From contig NC_072813.1 of the NCBI RefSeq assembly GCF_003013715.1, positions 372,001-436,000 of the forward strand: a DNA stretch of 64,000 nucleotides, read 5' to 3'. The notes under the pieces are model-generated. The model was given only the letters and a program-made list of their open reading frames with translations, did not search any database and had not been told where the DNA came from. Of the stretch, positions 18,216-28,540 are shown piece after piece (positions within the stretch are counted from its first letter, which is position 1; every line of letters begins with the position of its first letter). This DNA comes from Candidozyma auris (lineage: Eukaryota > Ascomycota > Pichiomycetes > Serinales > Metschnikowiaceae). A program made the position numbers and the translations under genes.

Positions 18216-19778
18216 ATGTTGATCAGACACTCTCTCAAGCAAACATACAGAAACGGTGCTGGCGCCTGCCTCGCTGCAGCTAGACACTACTCAAGCTTGC
18301 CCTTGACGGTGCCCATCAAGTTGCCCAACGGCACTTCATACGAGCAGCCCACCGGTTTGTTTATTAACAACGAGTTTGTTCACCCCGTGCAGAAGAAGTC
18401 GTTTGAGGTGATTTCTCCAGCTACTGAAGAGGAGATCACCCACGTCTACGAAGCCAGAGAAGAGGATGTGGACAATGCCGTCAAAGCTGCCCAGGCTGCT
18501 TTCGAAGGTGGCTGGTCTGGCTCTGACCCTTCGGTAAGAGCCACAGCGTTGCACAAGATGGCTGACTTGATTGATCAGAACGCGGAGACCTTCGCTCACA
18601 TTGAGTCTTTGGACAACGGTAAGTCCCTCCAGAACGCGAGAGGCGACGTTGCCCTTTGTGCATCTATCTTCAGATCCACTGCTGGTTGGGCCGACAAGAT
18701 CTTGGGTTCTGTCATTGAGTCTGGCGACAGCCACTTCAACTACACCAGAAGAGAGCCTCTTGGTGTGTGTGGTCAGATCATCCCATGGAACTTCCCATTG
18801 TTGATGTTCACTTGGAAAGTTGCTCCTGCGCTTGCCACCAACAACACTGTCGTGTTGAAGACCTCCGAAACTACCCCCTTGTCCGCTTTGTACTTCTGTA
18901 AATTGATCCAAGAGGAGAACGTTCTTCCACCTGGTGTGTTGAATGTTGTGAATGGTTTCGGAAAGATAACTGGTAACGCTATCACTGACCACCCTGGCAT
19001 TAGAAAGGTCGCCTTCACTGGTTCCACTGCCACTGGTAAAGCTATCATGGCCAAGTGTGCCAATACTTTGAAGAAGGTTACGTTGGAGTTGGGTGGAAAA
19101 TCTCCTCACATCATCTTTAACGATGCTAACATCGAGAACTCTATTAAGAACGTGATTGCTGGTATTTTCTACAACTCTGGTGAGGTCTGCTGCGCTGGCT
19201 CGCGTTTGTACATCCAAGAGGGCATCTACGATGAATTTGTGACCAAGTTTGTTGCTGCTGCTGAGGCGGTCAAGGTTGGAAACCCATTTGACGAGGACAC
19301 ATTGCAAGGTGCTCAGAACTCTTGGAACCAGATGGACAAGATTTTGAAGTACATCGAGTCTGGTAAGGCCGAGGGTGCCAAGTTGTTGTACGGTGGCGAG
19401 AGAACTGAAGGAAAGGGTTTCTTCATTAAGCCAACCATCTTTGGTGATGTTACCGAAAAGATGAAGATTGTGACTGAGGAGATCTTTGGTCCAGTCATCA
19501 CGGTCCACAAGTTTAAGACTATCGACGACGCTGTCCGCTTGGCTAACGACACCGAGTACGGCTTGGCTGCTGGTATCCAGTCAGAGAACGTGCACACTTG
19601 TCACGACGTTGCCAGAAGACTCAAGGCTGGTACTGTTTGGGTCAATACTTACAACGATTTCCACCCAATGGTTCCATTTGGAGGTTTCGGCTCCTCCGGT
19701 ATGGGCAGAGAGATGGGTAAGGAAGTGTTGGACAACTACACCCAGACTAAGGCCGTCAGAATGAAGGTCCTCGCTTAA
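18216..19778 (+). CDS. ALD5: Mitochondrial aldehyde dehydrogenase (Ald4/Ald5 type)
   Basis: This 520-residue NAD(P)-dependent aldehyde dehydrogenase oxidises acetaldehyde to acetate in mitochondria. From the ATG at 18216 the N-terminus [27 protein letters not shown] is a classic presequence (basic, hydroxylated, no acids). An earlier in-frame ATG at 18153 adds a hydrophobic leader and is rejected. The catalytic cysteine is codon 325 (in GEVCCAGSR) and the general-base glutamate is codon 291 (in TLELGGKSP). GSTATGK and PWNFP, the cofactor loops, are present. The length equals that of S. cerevisiae Ald5 (520). Ald4 (519) is equally plausible, so the symbol is provisional. TATA and C4/G4 motifs upstream suggest carbon-source control. 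Confidence 0.92.
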   Translation: MLIRHSLKQTYRNGAGACLAAARHYSSLPLTVPIKLPNGTSYEQPTGLFINNEFVHPVQKKSFEVISPATEEEITHVYEAREEDVDNAVKAAQAAFEGGWSGSDPSVRATALHKMADLIDQNAETFAHIESLDNGKSLQNARGDVALCASIFRSTAGWADKILGSVIESGDSHFNYTRREPLGVCGQIIPWNFPLLMFTWKVAPALATNNTVVLKTSETTPLSALYFCKLIQEENVLPPGVLNVVNGFGKITGNAITDHPGIRKVAFTGSTATGKAIMAKCANTLKKVTLELGGKSPHIIFNDANIENSIKNVIAGIFYNSGEVCCAGSRLYIQEGIYDEFVTKFVAAAEAVKVGNPFDEDTLQGAQNSWNQMDKILKYIESGKAEGAKLLYGGERTEGKGFFIKPTIFGDVTEKMKIVTEEIFGPVITVHKFKTIDDAVRLANDTEYGLAAGIQSENVHTCHDVARRLKAGTVWVNTYNDFHPMVPFGGFGSSGMGREMGKEVLDNYTQTKAVRMKVLA

Positions 19779-20417
19779 GCTGGATTCATGTGGGAATTTA
19801 TGACTAAATGAATTGCCTCATTATAGGAATTGTCAAAATATTCATTTATCAACATGAGTTGTAGTGTAAACTTCGAAATACCTGTCGCTTTTCGCAGCCA
19901 TTTCGCACTCGGGGTAGGAAGAGCAGAGGGTAGGCAGATCTCCTATTGGGAACTCCTAATGGAGTAAAATGTACATAAATGTTGTGGGTTTTTGAATCAT
20001 ATACCCTATCTGTGTATGTCTCCATTTACAGATAAGGTAGACTTTGGTTTAAGACTTTAGGAGAATGCACTTCACGAAGTCAACTACTAGGGACTAAGCC
20101 ATATCAACACCACAAACTTCCGCAGTCATGACATCTATATGCGCTCAAATCAACATCCTTTCAATTCAGAAGCATTCAAGCTTTACGTGTCTAGTCACTA
20201 TCTTCACTTATGGCTTTTTGGTGCTCAGTGTATCTAGAAACACGTCACGTGCCTTGCGTGACTGTCGAATTATGCCTTTTCACCTGCACGCAGAGCGCTC
20301 ACCCGGTCCCCAGCCAACCTCATTGAGCGCAGTACCTTCACCTAGGCAATGCGAAAAAAGTGCTAGTGAGAATTTTTTCATCCTTTCGACTCCACAACTT
20401 CAACTAGTATCAACAAG
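19779..20417. promoter_or_regulatory. Intergenic region ALD / RPS24
   Basis: This 639-bp region holds the ALD 3' end and RPS24 promoter. GTCACGTG at 20244-20251 matches the Cbf1 consensus RTCACRTG and lies 167-174 bp upstream of the RPS24 ATG, a typical place for ribosomal-protein gene control in Candida-type yeasts. No RNA gene was recognised. Confidence 0.5.
20244..20251 (+). promoter_or_regulatory. Cbf1-type E-box upstream of RPS24
   Basis: GTCACGTG is an exact match to RTCACRTG. Cbf1 sites are established in ribosomal-protein promoters of CTG-clade yeasts. Binding here is inferred from sequence and position only. Confidence 0.5.
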
Positions 20418-21002
20418 ATGGTATGTGAAATCCCTTCAAAAGACTCCCTCGGTTGCTCAAACGTATTGATCGTCTTATTATTTTGTCCACTTTACTTTTT
20501 CATTTCCGACTCAAGTCTTCGAGAAAGCCATCATCTAAGCACGTCCAATCATGGGGAATAACCCTCTTAATTCATGAACCACAATACTAACAGGCAGAGT
20601 GACGCTGTTACTATCAGAACCAGAAAGGTCATCACCAACCCATTGTTGTCCAGAAGACAGTTCGTCATTGACGTTTTGCACCCAAACAGACCAAACGTGT
20701 CCAAGGATGAGTTGAGAGAGAAGTTGTCTGAGCTTTACAAGGCTGACAAAGATGCTATCTCCGTGTTCGGTTTCAGAACTCACTTCGGTGGTGGAAAGTC
20801 CACCGGTTTCGGTTTGATCTACCAGTCTGTCGCTGATGCCAAGAGATTCGAGCCAACTTACAGATTGGTGAGATACGGCTTGGCTGAGAAGGTTGAGAAG
20901 ACCTCTAGACAGCAGAGAAAGCAGAAGAAGAACAGAGAGAAGAAGGTGTTCGGTACCTTGACCACTCACGCCAAGAAGTTGGCCAAGAGAAACGCCGATT
21001 AA
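20418..21002 (+). CDS. RPS24: 40S ribosomal protein eS24 (spliced)
   Basis: The coding sequence is joined from 20418-20420 (ATG only) and 20598-21002, giving 135 residues, the same as S. cerevisiae Rps24. The 177-nt intron begins GTATGT at 20421, has the branch site TACTAAC at 20585-20591 and ends CAG at 20595-20597. Splicing yields [13 protein letters not shown], matching the family exactly. The intron directly after the start codon is conserved with S. cerevisiae RPS24. Landmarks include [18 protein letters not shown] and [17 protein letters not shown]. The protein is part of the small ribosomal subunit. Confidence 0.96.
20421..20597 (+). other. RPS24 spliceosomal intron (177 nt)
   Basis: The 5' splice site is GTATGT, the branch box TACTAAC lies at 20585-20591 and the 3' splice site is CAG at 20595-20597. 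The branch adenosine (20590) is only 7 nt from the last intron base. An AG at 20592-20593 is too close to the branch to be used. Confidence 0.93.
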
Positions 21003-21194
21003 GCATGCTTGCTTTGTCGCTTAGCATCGGTCTTAACTGTTTGGATGTGGTGGTGAAGATTAGTATAATAGTATCTTGATTGGTGTAATGCTTCTCTGAA
21101 GCGGGTGCCTTTCAATCAATAAAACACAAGTAACGTACAAAAGCGTAGATTACATCCAAATTTCTTGAAATTGATTATTGGTGCTTTATGCTAT

Positions 21195-23486
21195 TTAATC
21201 GGAAACTTCCGCATCATCATTATCATCGTTGTAACTAACGTTGAATGGGTCACCGTAGTCAGTGGATTCCAGTGGATCAACAAACTCTTCAACCCAATCG
21301 TACGGCCTCGTGAATCTCTCCCGATTCACAATTAGAAACTCATCAATGTGCTCTGACACTGTATCGTACACTTCTCCTGTTATGATCTTAAAGACTATCT
21401 TGAGGTATCTTTTGATCAGATTAAGCCCACGAAGATACCCCATATCTGGTTTATGAGGATGCTGCGGAGGTTTTCTGTAGCTATGTATTGCTCTTTCATC
21501 CCCGAGAACACTTTGGGCGAAGTCGATGATATTAGTTCTGACTTCCGTCTTGTCAGAATCAGCTGCCCCGTCATACATTAAAAGAACAGACAGGCCGTAC
21601 ATTCTGTAGCCGACAAGTTTGCCGAAAATCTCGATCAAAGCCTCTAGCTGCTCGATAATATGAGGGATTTTGCAAATTATGGAATACGCTGTCAACCCAT
21701 CGTAGAGAAATTTCGCTAACGTTTTGGCAAATGGTTCACCAGAGCGAAGCTTTCTTCCAAAATATTTGTCACGCATAAAGTATCTTTGCTTGCTCTTATC
21801 CCAAACTTGCAAACCGCATACTCTTACACCGAGCTGACGAGACGTTGTACTTGCACATTTTTTGCGCTGTGATGCCTCCTTGGCATCTGTTGCCTCGAGC
21901 CCGTACTGTCGGGTACCCATTTTTAAATCAAGAGCGCATGGCTTTTGCATGTCTGCTGTCAAATCTTCGAGCAATATGAAGCGCTCAAATCTTGTATGCT
22001 TACGCATAATATGCTTAACATGCTCACCGTGGTCCACATCCCCGTCTGTATTGCTGAAGTTGTTGTCATGAGTCAGAGGATTAGGCTGTGCCGGTACGGT
22101 GTTAAACCCGATGTCATCGTGATCCATCTCAAAAATATCGTCAGATTTTGATCCGGGAGGCACAAATACCTCTTGTATGATTTGAGCCTGCAAATCTTGG
22201 TTGACGGAAGTTGAGCCAATGCTAGCCTCGTGTCCGATTTTATCAGGAGGAGTGGAGGGGAAGACTTCCAGATGCCCCTCTATGGAGCAAGAGATATCCT
22301 CGCTTATGCTGGGAGCACTGCTAGAATAATGCTTACGTAAAAGGTCGGGAATGATATGAAGATTATCATCTAAAGAGACCTCTGGTGGTGGCCCGTCTTC
22401 ACTTAGACGATTCCTCCTAATAGATTTTTCTCCATTTTGTGAAAGGTGCCTGTTATCTGACCTCTGTAAATGTAGTTTCGTTGAATCGTCACGATAATCA
22501 CCCGTATTTAGTTTACCTCCGTCAGTAGCCTCGTTGACAGTATGCAACTGCGGTGAGTTGGGATCCTCGAGTACAATACTAGAGTAGCGCACATTCAAGA
22601 CCCCGATGTATTTTGGAAGAAACTTGAGAAGTTCTGGATGTCTCTTTTCGACGGCCTCGTACCAGACGTTCTCACGATTCATAAGTGCCTTACAAACTGC
22701 ACGTTTGCTGAAGCGAAAGATCGCAGTGTGACCACCGACCTTGTTACGAAATGGCCGTAGCTCAACGGTTAACGGATATGCCTCAGTAGAATGTAGAGAT
22801 GCAGTGGTGGTGGCATCGCCTTCAGCATCCTCGTTGAACCCGATTGAACTCTGATCATGTGCCTTCCGAGCTTCAAGATCCAAAGCTTCTAGACCTGTTT
22901 CGAGACCAGATTGCTTGGACCTTTCGGAGTCACTTGGCACGCCGACAAAGTTGACCTTAGTAGATCGCCGCCTCAGAAGACGCTCAGGTGTACGTTTCTT
23001 GATTCTGGTAATGTCGCCATCGCTATCTCTGTCGAATTCAACATCGGCCATGAGATGCTGAAGATTTGTATCTGGGCTATGCAGAGATGAATGAATGGAG
23101 GAACCCTCCCTGAGCTTCACTGGATGATGTGGGATGTAAGTAGCCGAGGAAATGGGCTCCAAATTGGGAGAATCTCGTAGACACAGCGCTGAGTTGTCTT
23201 TAGCGGAAGATGTGTTGCCTTGAGAGGCAGTGGAGAAGCTCTGAGGAGTGGACTCCGAGTCATTCGCTGAACCCGTGGCATCCTTCTTGTGATGATCATC
23301 AATGAGGGCCTCCAAGTTGTTGGTGTGAGCATCGCCTCTAAATAACATCAACGAGCGAGCCGCTTTTCTGCCAGCAACTGGGGCCGTGTCTCCATCGGAG
23401 TCGGAGTCATTGTCATCCACTCTCTGCTCGACAGGCCTATCTTTGACAAGTTCACACAGCGGGAAGTGGCTGTTCATGTGGTCCAT
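21195..23486 (-). CDS. KCS1: Kcs1, inositol hexakisphosphate kinase
   Basis: This 763-residue protein starts at the first in-frame ATG (23486). The C-terminal third carries the inositol-polyphosphate kinase signature PCALDLKMGTRQYG (PxxxDxKxG, inositol-phosphate binding). Next come RKKCASTTSRQLGVRVCG and the metal-site segment NIIDFAQSVLGDE, which corresponds to the family S/T-x-IDF motif. Kcs1 makes pyrophosphorylated inositol phosphates (IP7), which regulate phosphate signalling, vacuoles and stress responses. The N-terminal 500 residues are largely disordered, rich in Ser and Asp, as in S. cerevisiae Kcs1 (1050 residues), but shorter. Confidence 0.92.
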   Translation of the reverse strand: MDHMNSHFPLCELVKDRPVEQRVDDNDSDSDGDTAPVAGRKAARSLMLFRGDAHTNNLEALIDDHHKKDATGSANDSESTPQSFSTASQGNTSSAKDNSALCLRDSPNLEPISSATYIPHHPVKLREGSSIHSSLHSPDTNLQHLMADVEFDRDSDGDITRIKKRTPERLLRRRSTKVNFVGVPSDSERSKQSGLETGLEALDLEARKAHDQSSIGFNEDAEGDATTTASLHSTEAYPLTVELRPFRNKVGGHTAIFRFSKRAVCKALMNRENVWYEAVEKRHPELLKFLPKYIGVLNVRYSSIVLEDPNSPQLHTVNEATDGGKLNTGDYRDDSTKLHLQRSDNRHLSQNGEKSIRRNRLSEDGPPPEVSLDDNLHIIPDLLRKHYSSSAPSISEDISCSIEGHLEVFPSTPPDKIGHEASIGSTSVNQDLQAQIIQEVFVPPGSKSDDIFEMDHDDIGFNTVPAQPNPLTHDNNFSNTDGDVDHGEHVKHIMRKHTRFERFILLEDLTADMQKPCALDLKMGTRQYGLEATDAKEASQRKKCASTTSRQLGVRVCGLQVWDKSKQRYFMRDKYFGRKLRSGEPFAKTLAKFLYDGLTAYSIICKIPHIIEQLEALIEIFGKLVGYRMYGLSVLLMYDGAADSDKTEVRTNIIDFAQSVLGDERAIHSYRKPPQHPHKPDMGYLRGLNLIKRYLKIVFKIITGEVYDTVSEHIDEFLIVNRERFTRPYDWVEEFVDPLESTDYGDPFNVSYNDDNDDAEVSD

Positions 23487-24292
23487 TGTACTAGGCAAGG
23501 AAGAAGCAAAGCAGATGGGAGAATCATGCAAGGCGTCAGAGCTAAAGCTGAGGAGAAAAAGAACTGGAGATGGCAGTCAATCGAGTACTTGAGAACGTCA
23601 GCAATAGCAGAGGCCCTGGAATTTATTGAGGCTTTAACTCAGAGCTATTGCGTGAAGATAAACTCTGAGGTTGACGTTTGGTGCCAGAAGCGGAAGAAAA
23701 TGTTTAAGTGTTTTGAGATTAGAGTCTTTTGAAGATGGATTGATAGAAGCGCGAGCATTTTTTTGGTAGCGGGCCCACGAGCGCTTCGTTTGCAGCAAAT
23801 AACAACCACCCCAGATGACAGCGCACGGCAAGAGATACACTACTTTTGAGGAATCTGATGAAAGTAGACGACAGAAAAATCTACCACCAAAAGTGAGTTT
23901 GAAATTTTGATTCATCCATTTCCTGGTTCTGTGGCTGCTAGCTGAAGCGTAGTTGTCCGCATTCGGTGTCTCTGATTTAATCTCCATGCTGGCGGCTAGT
24001 GCAGAATCAGCCGCTCTCACTGGCGGTGTCTCATCACTTTTTTTTAGGCAGCGCAGGCCACGCTTCAAAATATTTTTTTTTTTTTTTTTTCAACTCATTG
24101 ACTTCAAAAGTTTCGAATCAGTGACTGCCATAAGTGGCCTTTTCAAAAGTTAGTGTAAATTGTCTTTTTTAAAATGGGCGACTCGGAGGCATCGCTACTT
24201 TTATTCTATTTAGGCATCCTCACTTTTTGTCGGCTCGGATCAACCTGCGTTTCTGTATATACGTAGCCAAATTATCCACAAAGGCCTCTGCC
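23487..24292. promoter_or_regulatory. Divergent promoter KCS1 / mannosyltransferase
   Basis: This 806-bp region includes a long T-run (about 24071-24090), typical of a nucleosome-depleted yeast promoter. Minor open frames at 23466-23732 and 23634-24068 have no recognisable features. No RNA gene was seen. Confidence 0.4.
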
Positions 24293-25477
24293 ATGCTCTT
24301 CCTGGCGGTTGTGCTCTTCTTTAATACATTTCTTCCCAGTGTAGCCGCCTGGCTTGCCAATAGATGGTTAGTGGACGATCACCCTGTGCCTGCTTTGCCC
24401 TTTCTCTGGCCCAGTGATGCTCCTTTGGAGACTGTCGTGGTAGAGCTCGAAAGCTACCTTGAACAGCATGTGTCGTTGGCGCAGGCAGGGCTTGACCTCC
24501 TAAACGTTGTGATCGACAAGACACATTTGGCTGAACTGAGATCGCCTGAAAATGCTTCTTTTCTAGTGCTCTGTCGTAACGACGAGTTGTATTCGATGCT
24601 CGAGACGGTGCAGAGCATCAACGATAGATACAACCACCAATTCAGTCACGACTGGGTGTTCCTCAACGATGAACCTTTTGACGAGTTCTTTATGATCGGC
24701 ATAGCACTGGCGATCCCTGGAGGGAAGATCAGCTTTGGCCAGGTGCCAAAGGAACATTGGGGAAGTCCACTGTGGATAGACCCAGGCAAAGCAGCAGCAG
24801 CTCGGCAAGAGCTTCTAGCGAAAGACGTCTACAAGGCAAACAGCACGAGCTACAGAAACATGTGTCGGTTTTACCTGGGTTTTTTCTACAAGCACCTGCT
24901 ATTAGACGGGTATGACTACTACTGGCGGTTGGAACCTGGGGTGAAGTACTCGTGCGATATTGGCTACGATGTGTTCCAGTTTATGAGAGAAAACAAAAGA
25001 GACTATGGGTTTACACTTGCCCTTTTTGAATACAGAGACACCATTGCCACACTCTGGGAGACCAGCAAAAAATACTTCAACCAATTGGCCCTTCCGCAGG
25101 ACAACTTGGTGGAATTTTTGCAAAACCTGGACGGCCTGTATAACTTGTGCCATTTTTGGCTGAACTTTGAGATTGCCAGTCTTGCGTTTTTCAGGTCTCG
25201 TGAATACCAGGCTTATTTCGACCACCTCGATCAGGCTGGCGGCTTCTTCTACGAGCGCTGGGGCGATGCTCCTATCCATACAATGGCTGTGGCGCATCTC
25301 CTTAACAAAAGCCGTCTCTGGTGGTTCGGCGATATAGGCTACTGGCACTCGCCGTATTTACAATGCCCGCGGGGAAAAACCTTCTTAGACAGGAAGTGTT
25401 CTTGTAATATTGAGGCTGATTTCACCTTCACTGACCTCAGCTGTGTACCCTTGTACCTCAGCTTGCAAGGCCAGTGA
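24293..25477 (+). CDS. Golgi alpha-1,2-mannosyltransferase, KRE2/KTR/MNT family (GT15)
   Basis: This 394-residue type-II Golgi protein starts at the ATG at 24293 with a hydrophobic anchor (MLFLAVVLFFNTFLPSVAA). GT15 landmarks follow in order: SFLVLCRNDELYSMLETVQSI, DWVFLNDEPF, YYWRLEPGVKYSCDIGYDVFQFM, YNLCHFW.NFEIA, FFYERWGDAPIHTMAVA and the C-terminal cysteine-rich CSCN. These enzymes extend O- and N-linked mannans. Codon 290 is CTG at the position where the family has serine (CHFWSNFEI), which supports CUG-Ser decoding. Length is close to S. cerevisiae Ktr1 (393), but the exact paralogue is undecided. The next gene downstream on the same strand is another mannosyltransferase. Confidence 0.9.
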   Translation: MLFLAVVLFFNTFLPSVAAWLANRWLVDDHPVPALPFLWPSDAPLETVVVELESYLEQHVSLAQAGLDLLNVVIDKTHLAELRSPENASFLVLCRNDELYSMLETVQSINDRYNHQFSHDWVFLNDEPFDEFFMIGIALAIPGGKISFGQVPKEHWGSPLWIDPGKAAAARQELLAKDVYKANSTSYRNMCRFYLGFFYKHLLLDGYDYYWRLEPGVKYSCDIGYDVFQFMRENKRDYGFTLALFEYRDTIATLWETSKKYFNQLALPQDNLVEFLQNLDGLYNLCHFWLNFEIASLAFFRSREYQAYFDHLDQAGGFFYERWGDAPIHTMAVAHLLNKSRLWWFGDIGYWHSPYLQCPRGKTFLDRKCSCNIEADFTFTDLSCVPLYLSLQGQ

Positions 25478-26008
25478 ATGTGATTTAGAGATCTCGGGCT
25501 CAATGCAATCAACAAAGAGGGTAAGGTATTATTTTTTTTCTTGGGCTCCTGTCACCCTCTGTCGGCGCAAGGTTGAGGTCGGGGCGCATTTTTTTAATCA
25601 GAGGGTTTGACGCGAGGCTATAGTTAGGTACAGACCGATGCCAATCCCAAGGCTTTGTGCCGCGAGCTCTTATTTGTGGTACATGTCTATGGTGTCCTTT
25701 ATCGATTGTTCGTGTGGCCGTCAATGGAGACCCCCAGAGCACCCACCTGATTCTAAAATCATACCCAAAAAGTAATTTATCAATCGCTATTTTTCCTGGC
25801 TTTTCGTTTGCCTATTTGCATATCTCTCTGTTTGCTACTGTCACCTGGTTGCTTTTGCTTTTCAGAGATTTCACGCCAATTTGGTCCCTTCGCGCCCTTC
25901 CCATTTCGCGATTCGAAGCTAACTTAAATCTTTAAAAGCTTTCATCCACCGTTCATTTAAAACACCTCCCAGCCGCCGCGTCTCTTTCTCAAGTCGACCG
26001 TATACTTA
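25478..26008. promoter_or_regulatory. Promoter of the MNN2-type gene
   Basis: This 531-bp tandem intergenic region contains a T-run near 25531-25540. A 92-codon frame (25657-25935) is hydrophobic without family features and is not called. Confidence 0.35.
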
Positions 26009-27874
26009 ATGGACTTTCTCTCCATGCTCTTGGTTCGTGCCAGGCGGCTCACCAGGAGGCATCGGGTTGTCACTGCCATTTGTCTCGCTGTCCTGGTGGT
26101 GGTTGTTTTCCTCTTGACCTTGAGCGTCGAGTGGAACGCGGAGTCTCTGGCGTCGATCATCACTGTGAAAACGCCCGATGACTCGTGCAAATGGCTACCT
26201 TCAGTGTTCTGCAATTGGCGGAAAGGGCTGTTGCCGGTGTCTGATGATAAACCTTTCAAGGCGAAGACACCACCGACTTCAACGTCATCGTCATCGGACC
26301 TCCCTGGAAATCCACTGGCGTCGCCCTTGCCACCATCCTACAAGGAAAAACTCGACGCTATTCGCTCATATTACTCTGCATCCAAGGCAGCAAGAAAGAA
26401 GTTGGACATGGGACGCAAGTTTTACGACGACATCATGAACACCATTAGAACTGCTAAGCCTGCTAGCGATCTCAAGCAAAATTATCCCAACGGCAAGATG
26501 ACGCCAGATAGATACGAATTACGTGACGAAAGGCTTCTAACGTACTCGAAAACGTACTTGTCCAAATATTTGAAGTTGAGCAAGAAGGAGTTCGATGACC
26601 TAAAAGCCTCTCATGACTTCGTCTTGGATAAGTTACCGGAAAAAGCTCCAACAGGCTTATACTCTGGTGATGGTATTGTTTACGTCGGTGGGGGGAAGTT
26701 CAACTGGTTGACATTGCTTTCCGTTCGTGCTTTGCGTGCTGAAGGTTGTGAGCTTCCGGTGGAGATTTTGATCCCTACTATGGAAGAGTACGAGTTGGAA
26801 CTCTGCTCAAGGATCTTCCCTGCCATGAATGCTCGCTGTATCTACCTCCCAATGCAATTCAAGGGCGAGCAACTGTCCGCAACAAAACTTGAGTTCAGCG
26901 GATATCAGTACAAGTGTCTTGCGATCTTGCTTTCAAGTTTCGAGAACGTGTTGCTTCTAGATAGTGATAATGTCGCCGCTTATGCTCCAGACCATTTATT
27001 CAAGCACGAGCCATTTCTTTCTAAAGGGCTTATCGTGTGGCCCGATTTTTGGAAAAGGTCGACATCCCCAGACTACTTCAAGATCGCCAATATTCAGCTC
27101 AGTCAAAGTGAACTATATCCAAAATATGACGAGAAATACGGTGAGTATCGACCACAGGAATATGAACTACCCTTGGACCTCGATAAGATTCCACTACACG
27201 ATAGAGTAGGGGCAATGCCTGATCCGTCCTCAGAATCAGGGCAGCTCATGATTTCCAAAAGAACACACATGAAGCAGCTCCTCCTTGCACTCTATTATAA
27301 TTACTACGGACCAACGCATTACTATCCACTTTTTTCACAGGGTGCCGCCGGTGAGGGAGACAAGGAAACTTTTCTTGCTGCAACCATCGTCACTAAAAAA
27401 AGTTTTTATCAGGTTGGAAAATTCTTGGATGCTTTGGGTAACTTACGTGACGGGAATTTTAATGGTAATGGGATGGGTCAATTCGATCCAGTGCAGGATT
27501 ACAAATGGCAGCAAGAGAAAGAAAAGCTCCGTGCTAAACTCAAGGGCAATGAATACTTTGAAGCTGTTGACAAGCTTAGAAAACCAAAGATGTTATTTGT
27601 CCACGCCAACTACCCTAAACTCAATCCTTGGATCATGAAAAATGAACTCGACACAATTGACAAAGATGGCAAGAGATACAGGCTATACGGTCTTGGTATG
27701 AAAGTGAGAACAGGCCAGGACTTTGAAGCTATGGTCTGGGACCATATGGATACCCTTTTATGTGACCTCAATCTTAACGTCGAAGCATTCAAAAACGTTG
27801 ACCGCAAGGCTCTTTGCACAGAAATCAAAGAACATAAAGAATTTCTCAAGACAACAGAGTACACTCTTGAATAG
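26009..27874 (+). CDS. MNN2: Alpha-1,2-mannosyltransferase, MNN2/MNN5 family (GT71)
   Basis: This 621-residue type-II membrane protein has a short cytoplasmic basic segment, one transmembrane anchor (about 21-42, VVTAICLAVLVVVVFLLTLSV), a Ser/Pro-rich stem (about 80-110) and a lumenal catalytic domain. Family features are YVGGGKFNWLTLLSVRALRAEG, the likely metal/sugar-nucleotide motif LLLDSDNVA, and LIVWPDFWKR. MNN2/MNN5 enzymes add the first and second alpha-1,2-mannose branches to the N-glycan outer chain. CTG-clade yeasts carry several paralogues, so the symbol indicates the family. It sits 531 bp downstream of the GT15 gene, on the same strand. Confidence 0.86.
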   Translation: MDFLSMLLVRARRLTRRHRVVTAICLAVLVVVVFLLTLSVEWNAESLASIITVKTPDDSCKWLPSVFCNWRKGLLPVSDDKPFKAKTPPTSTSSSSDLPGNPLASPLPPSYKEKLDAIRSYYSASKAARKKLDMGRKFYDDIMNTIRTAKPASDLKQNYPNGKMTPDRYELRDERLLTYSKTYLSKYLKLSKKEFDDLKASHDFVLDKLPEKAPTGLYSGDGIVYVGGGKFNWLTLLSVRALRAEGCELPVEILIPTMEEYELELCSRIFPAMNARCIYLPMQFKGEQLSATKLEFSGYQYKCLAILLSSFENVLLLDSDNVAAYAPDHLFKHEPFLSKGLIVWPDFWKRSTSPDYFKIANIQLSQSELYPKYDEKYGEYRPQEYELPLDLDKIPLHDRVGAMPDPSSESGQLMISKRTHMKQLLLALYYNYYGPTHYYPLFSQGAAGEGDKETFLAATIVTKKSFYQVGKFLDALGNLRDGNFNGNGMGQFDPVQDYKWQQEKEKLRAKLKGNEYFEAVDKLRKPKMLFVHANYPKLNPWIMKNELDTIDKDGKRYRLYGLGMKVRTGQDFEAMVWDHMDTLLCDLNLNVEAFKNVDRKALCTEIKEHKEFLKTTEYTLE

Positions 27875-28078
27875 TCATGTCTATAATCACCATTTAACAC
27901 CATATCTTAATGACCATGCACTAATTAGTTCGTAACTTTCATGGAGCAAAGTATTTTCAACATTGTGGTGGTATGCATATAACAGCACATCCACCACTTT
28001 GTCAACATTTAGTTGCACTACTTTCGAAACACCTTCCTCAAACTCCTTCCCTGAAAGTACTCCAAACAAAAACATATT

Positions 28079-28540
28079 ATGGCCATTCATTTCACTCTAT
28101 TACTATCTAGACAAGGAAAAGTCAGATTGTCCAAATGGTATCAAGCAAGTTCGCAGAAGGAACGCGCCATAATCACCAGAGAGTTGACCACCCTTATATT
28201 GTCGAGACGAGCCAAGATGTGCAACATTCTCGAATATAAGGATATGAAAATTATATATCGTCGTTATGCGTCTTTGTTTTTCATCATGGGCATCGATTCG
28301 CTGGACAACGGTTTGTTGGCATTAGAGATAATACATAGGTATGTGGAGCAGATGGATAAGCTCTATGGCAATGTTTGCGAGCTAGATATCATCTTTGGCT
28401 TTTCGAAAGCCTATCATATACTCGATGAGCTTATACTTGACGGCCATGTTGCGGAGTCTTCCAAGAAAGAGGTAGTCAAGAAAGTTACGCAGCAAGATGA
28501 ATTAGAGCACATGGACGAATTCGAGAATATCTTGGTTTAG
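28079..28540 (+). CDS. APS1: AP-1 clathrin adaptor sigma subunit
   Basis: This 153-residue small adaptin fits AP-1 sigma. LLLSRQGKVRLSKWYQ (about 7-22) is the diagnostic AP-1 sigma opening, followed by LILSRRAKMCNILEYKDMKIIYRRYASLFF. The longin-fold core ends near YHILDELILDGHV. AP-1 packages cargo between the trans-Golgi network and endosomes. S. cerevisiae Aps1 is 156 residues. AP-2 and AP-3 sigma differ in the SRQGK region. Confidence 0.93.
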   Translation: MAIHFTLLLSRQGKVRLSKWYQASSQKERAIITRELTTLILSRRAKMCNILEYKDMKIIYRRYASLFFIMGIDSLDNGLLALEIIHRYVEQMDKLYGNVCELDIIFGFSKAYHILDELILDGHVAESSKKEVVKKVTQQDELEHMDEFENILV

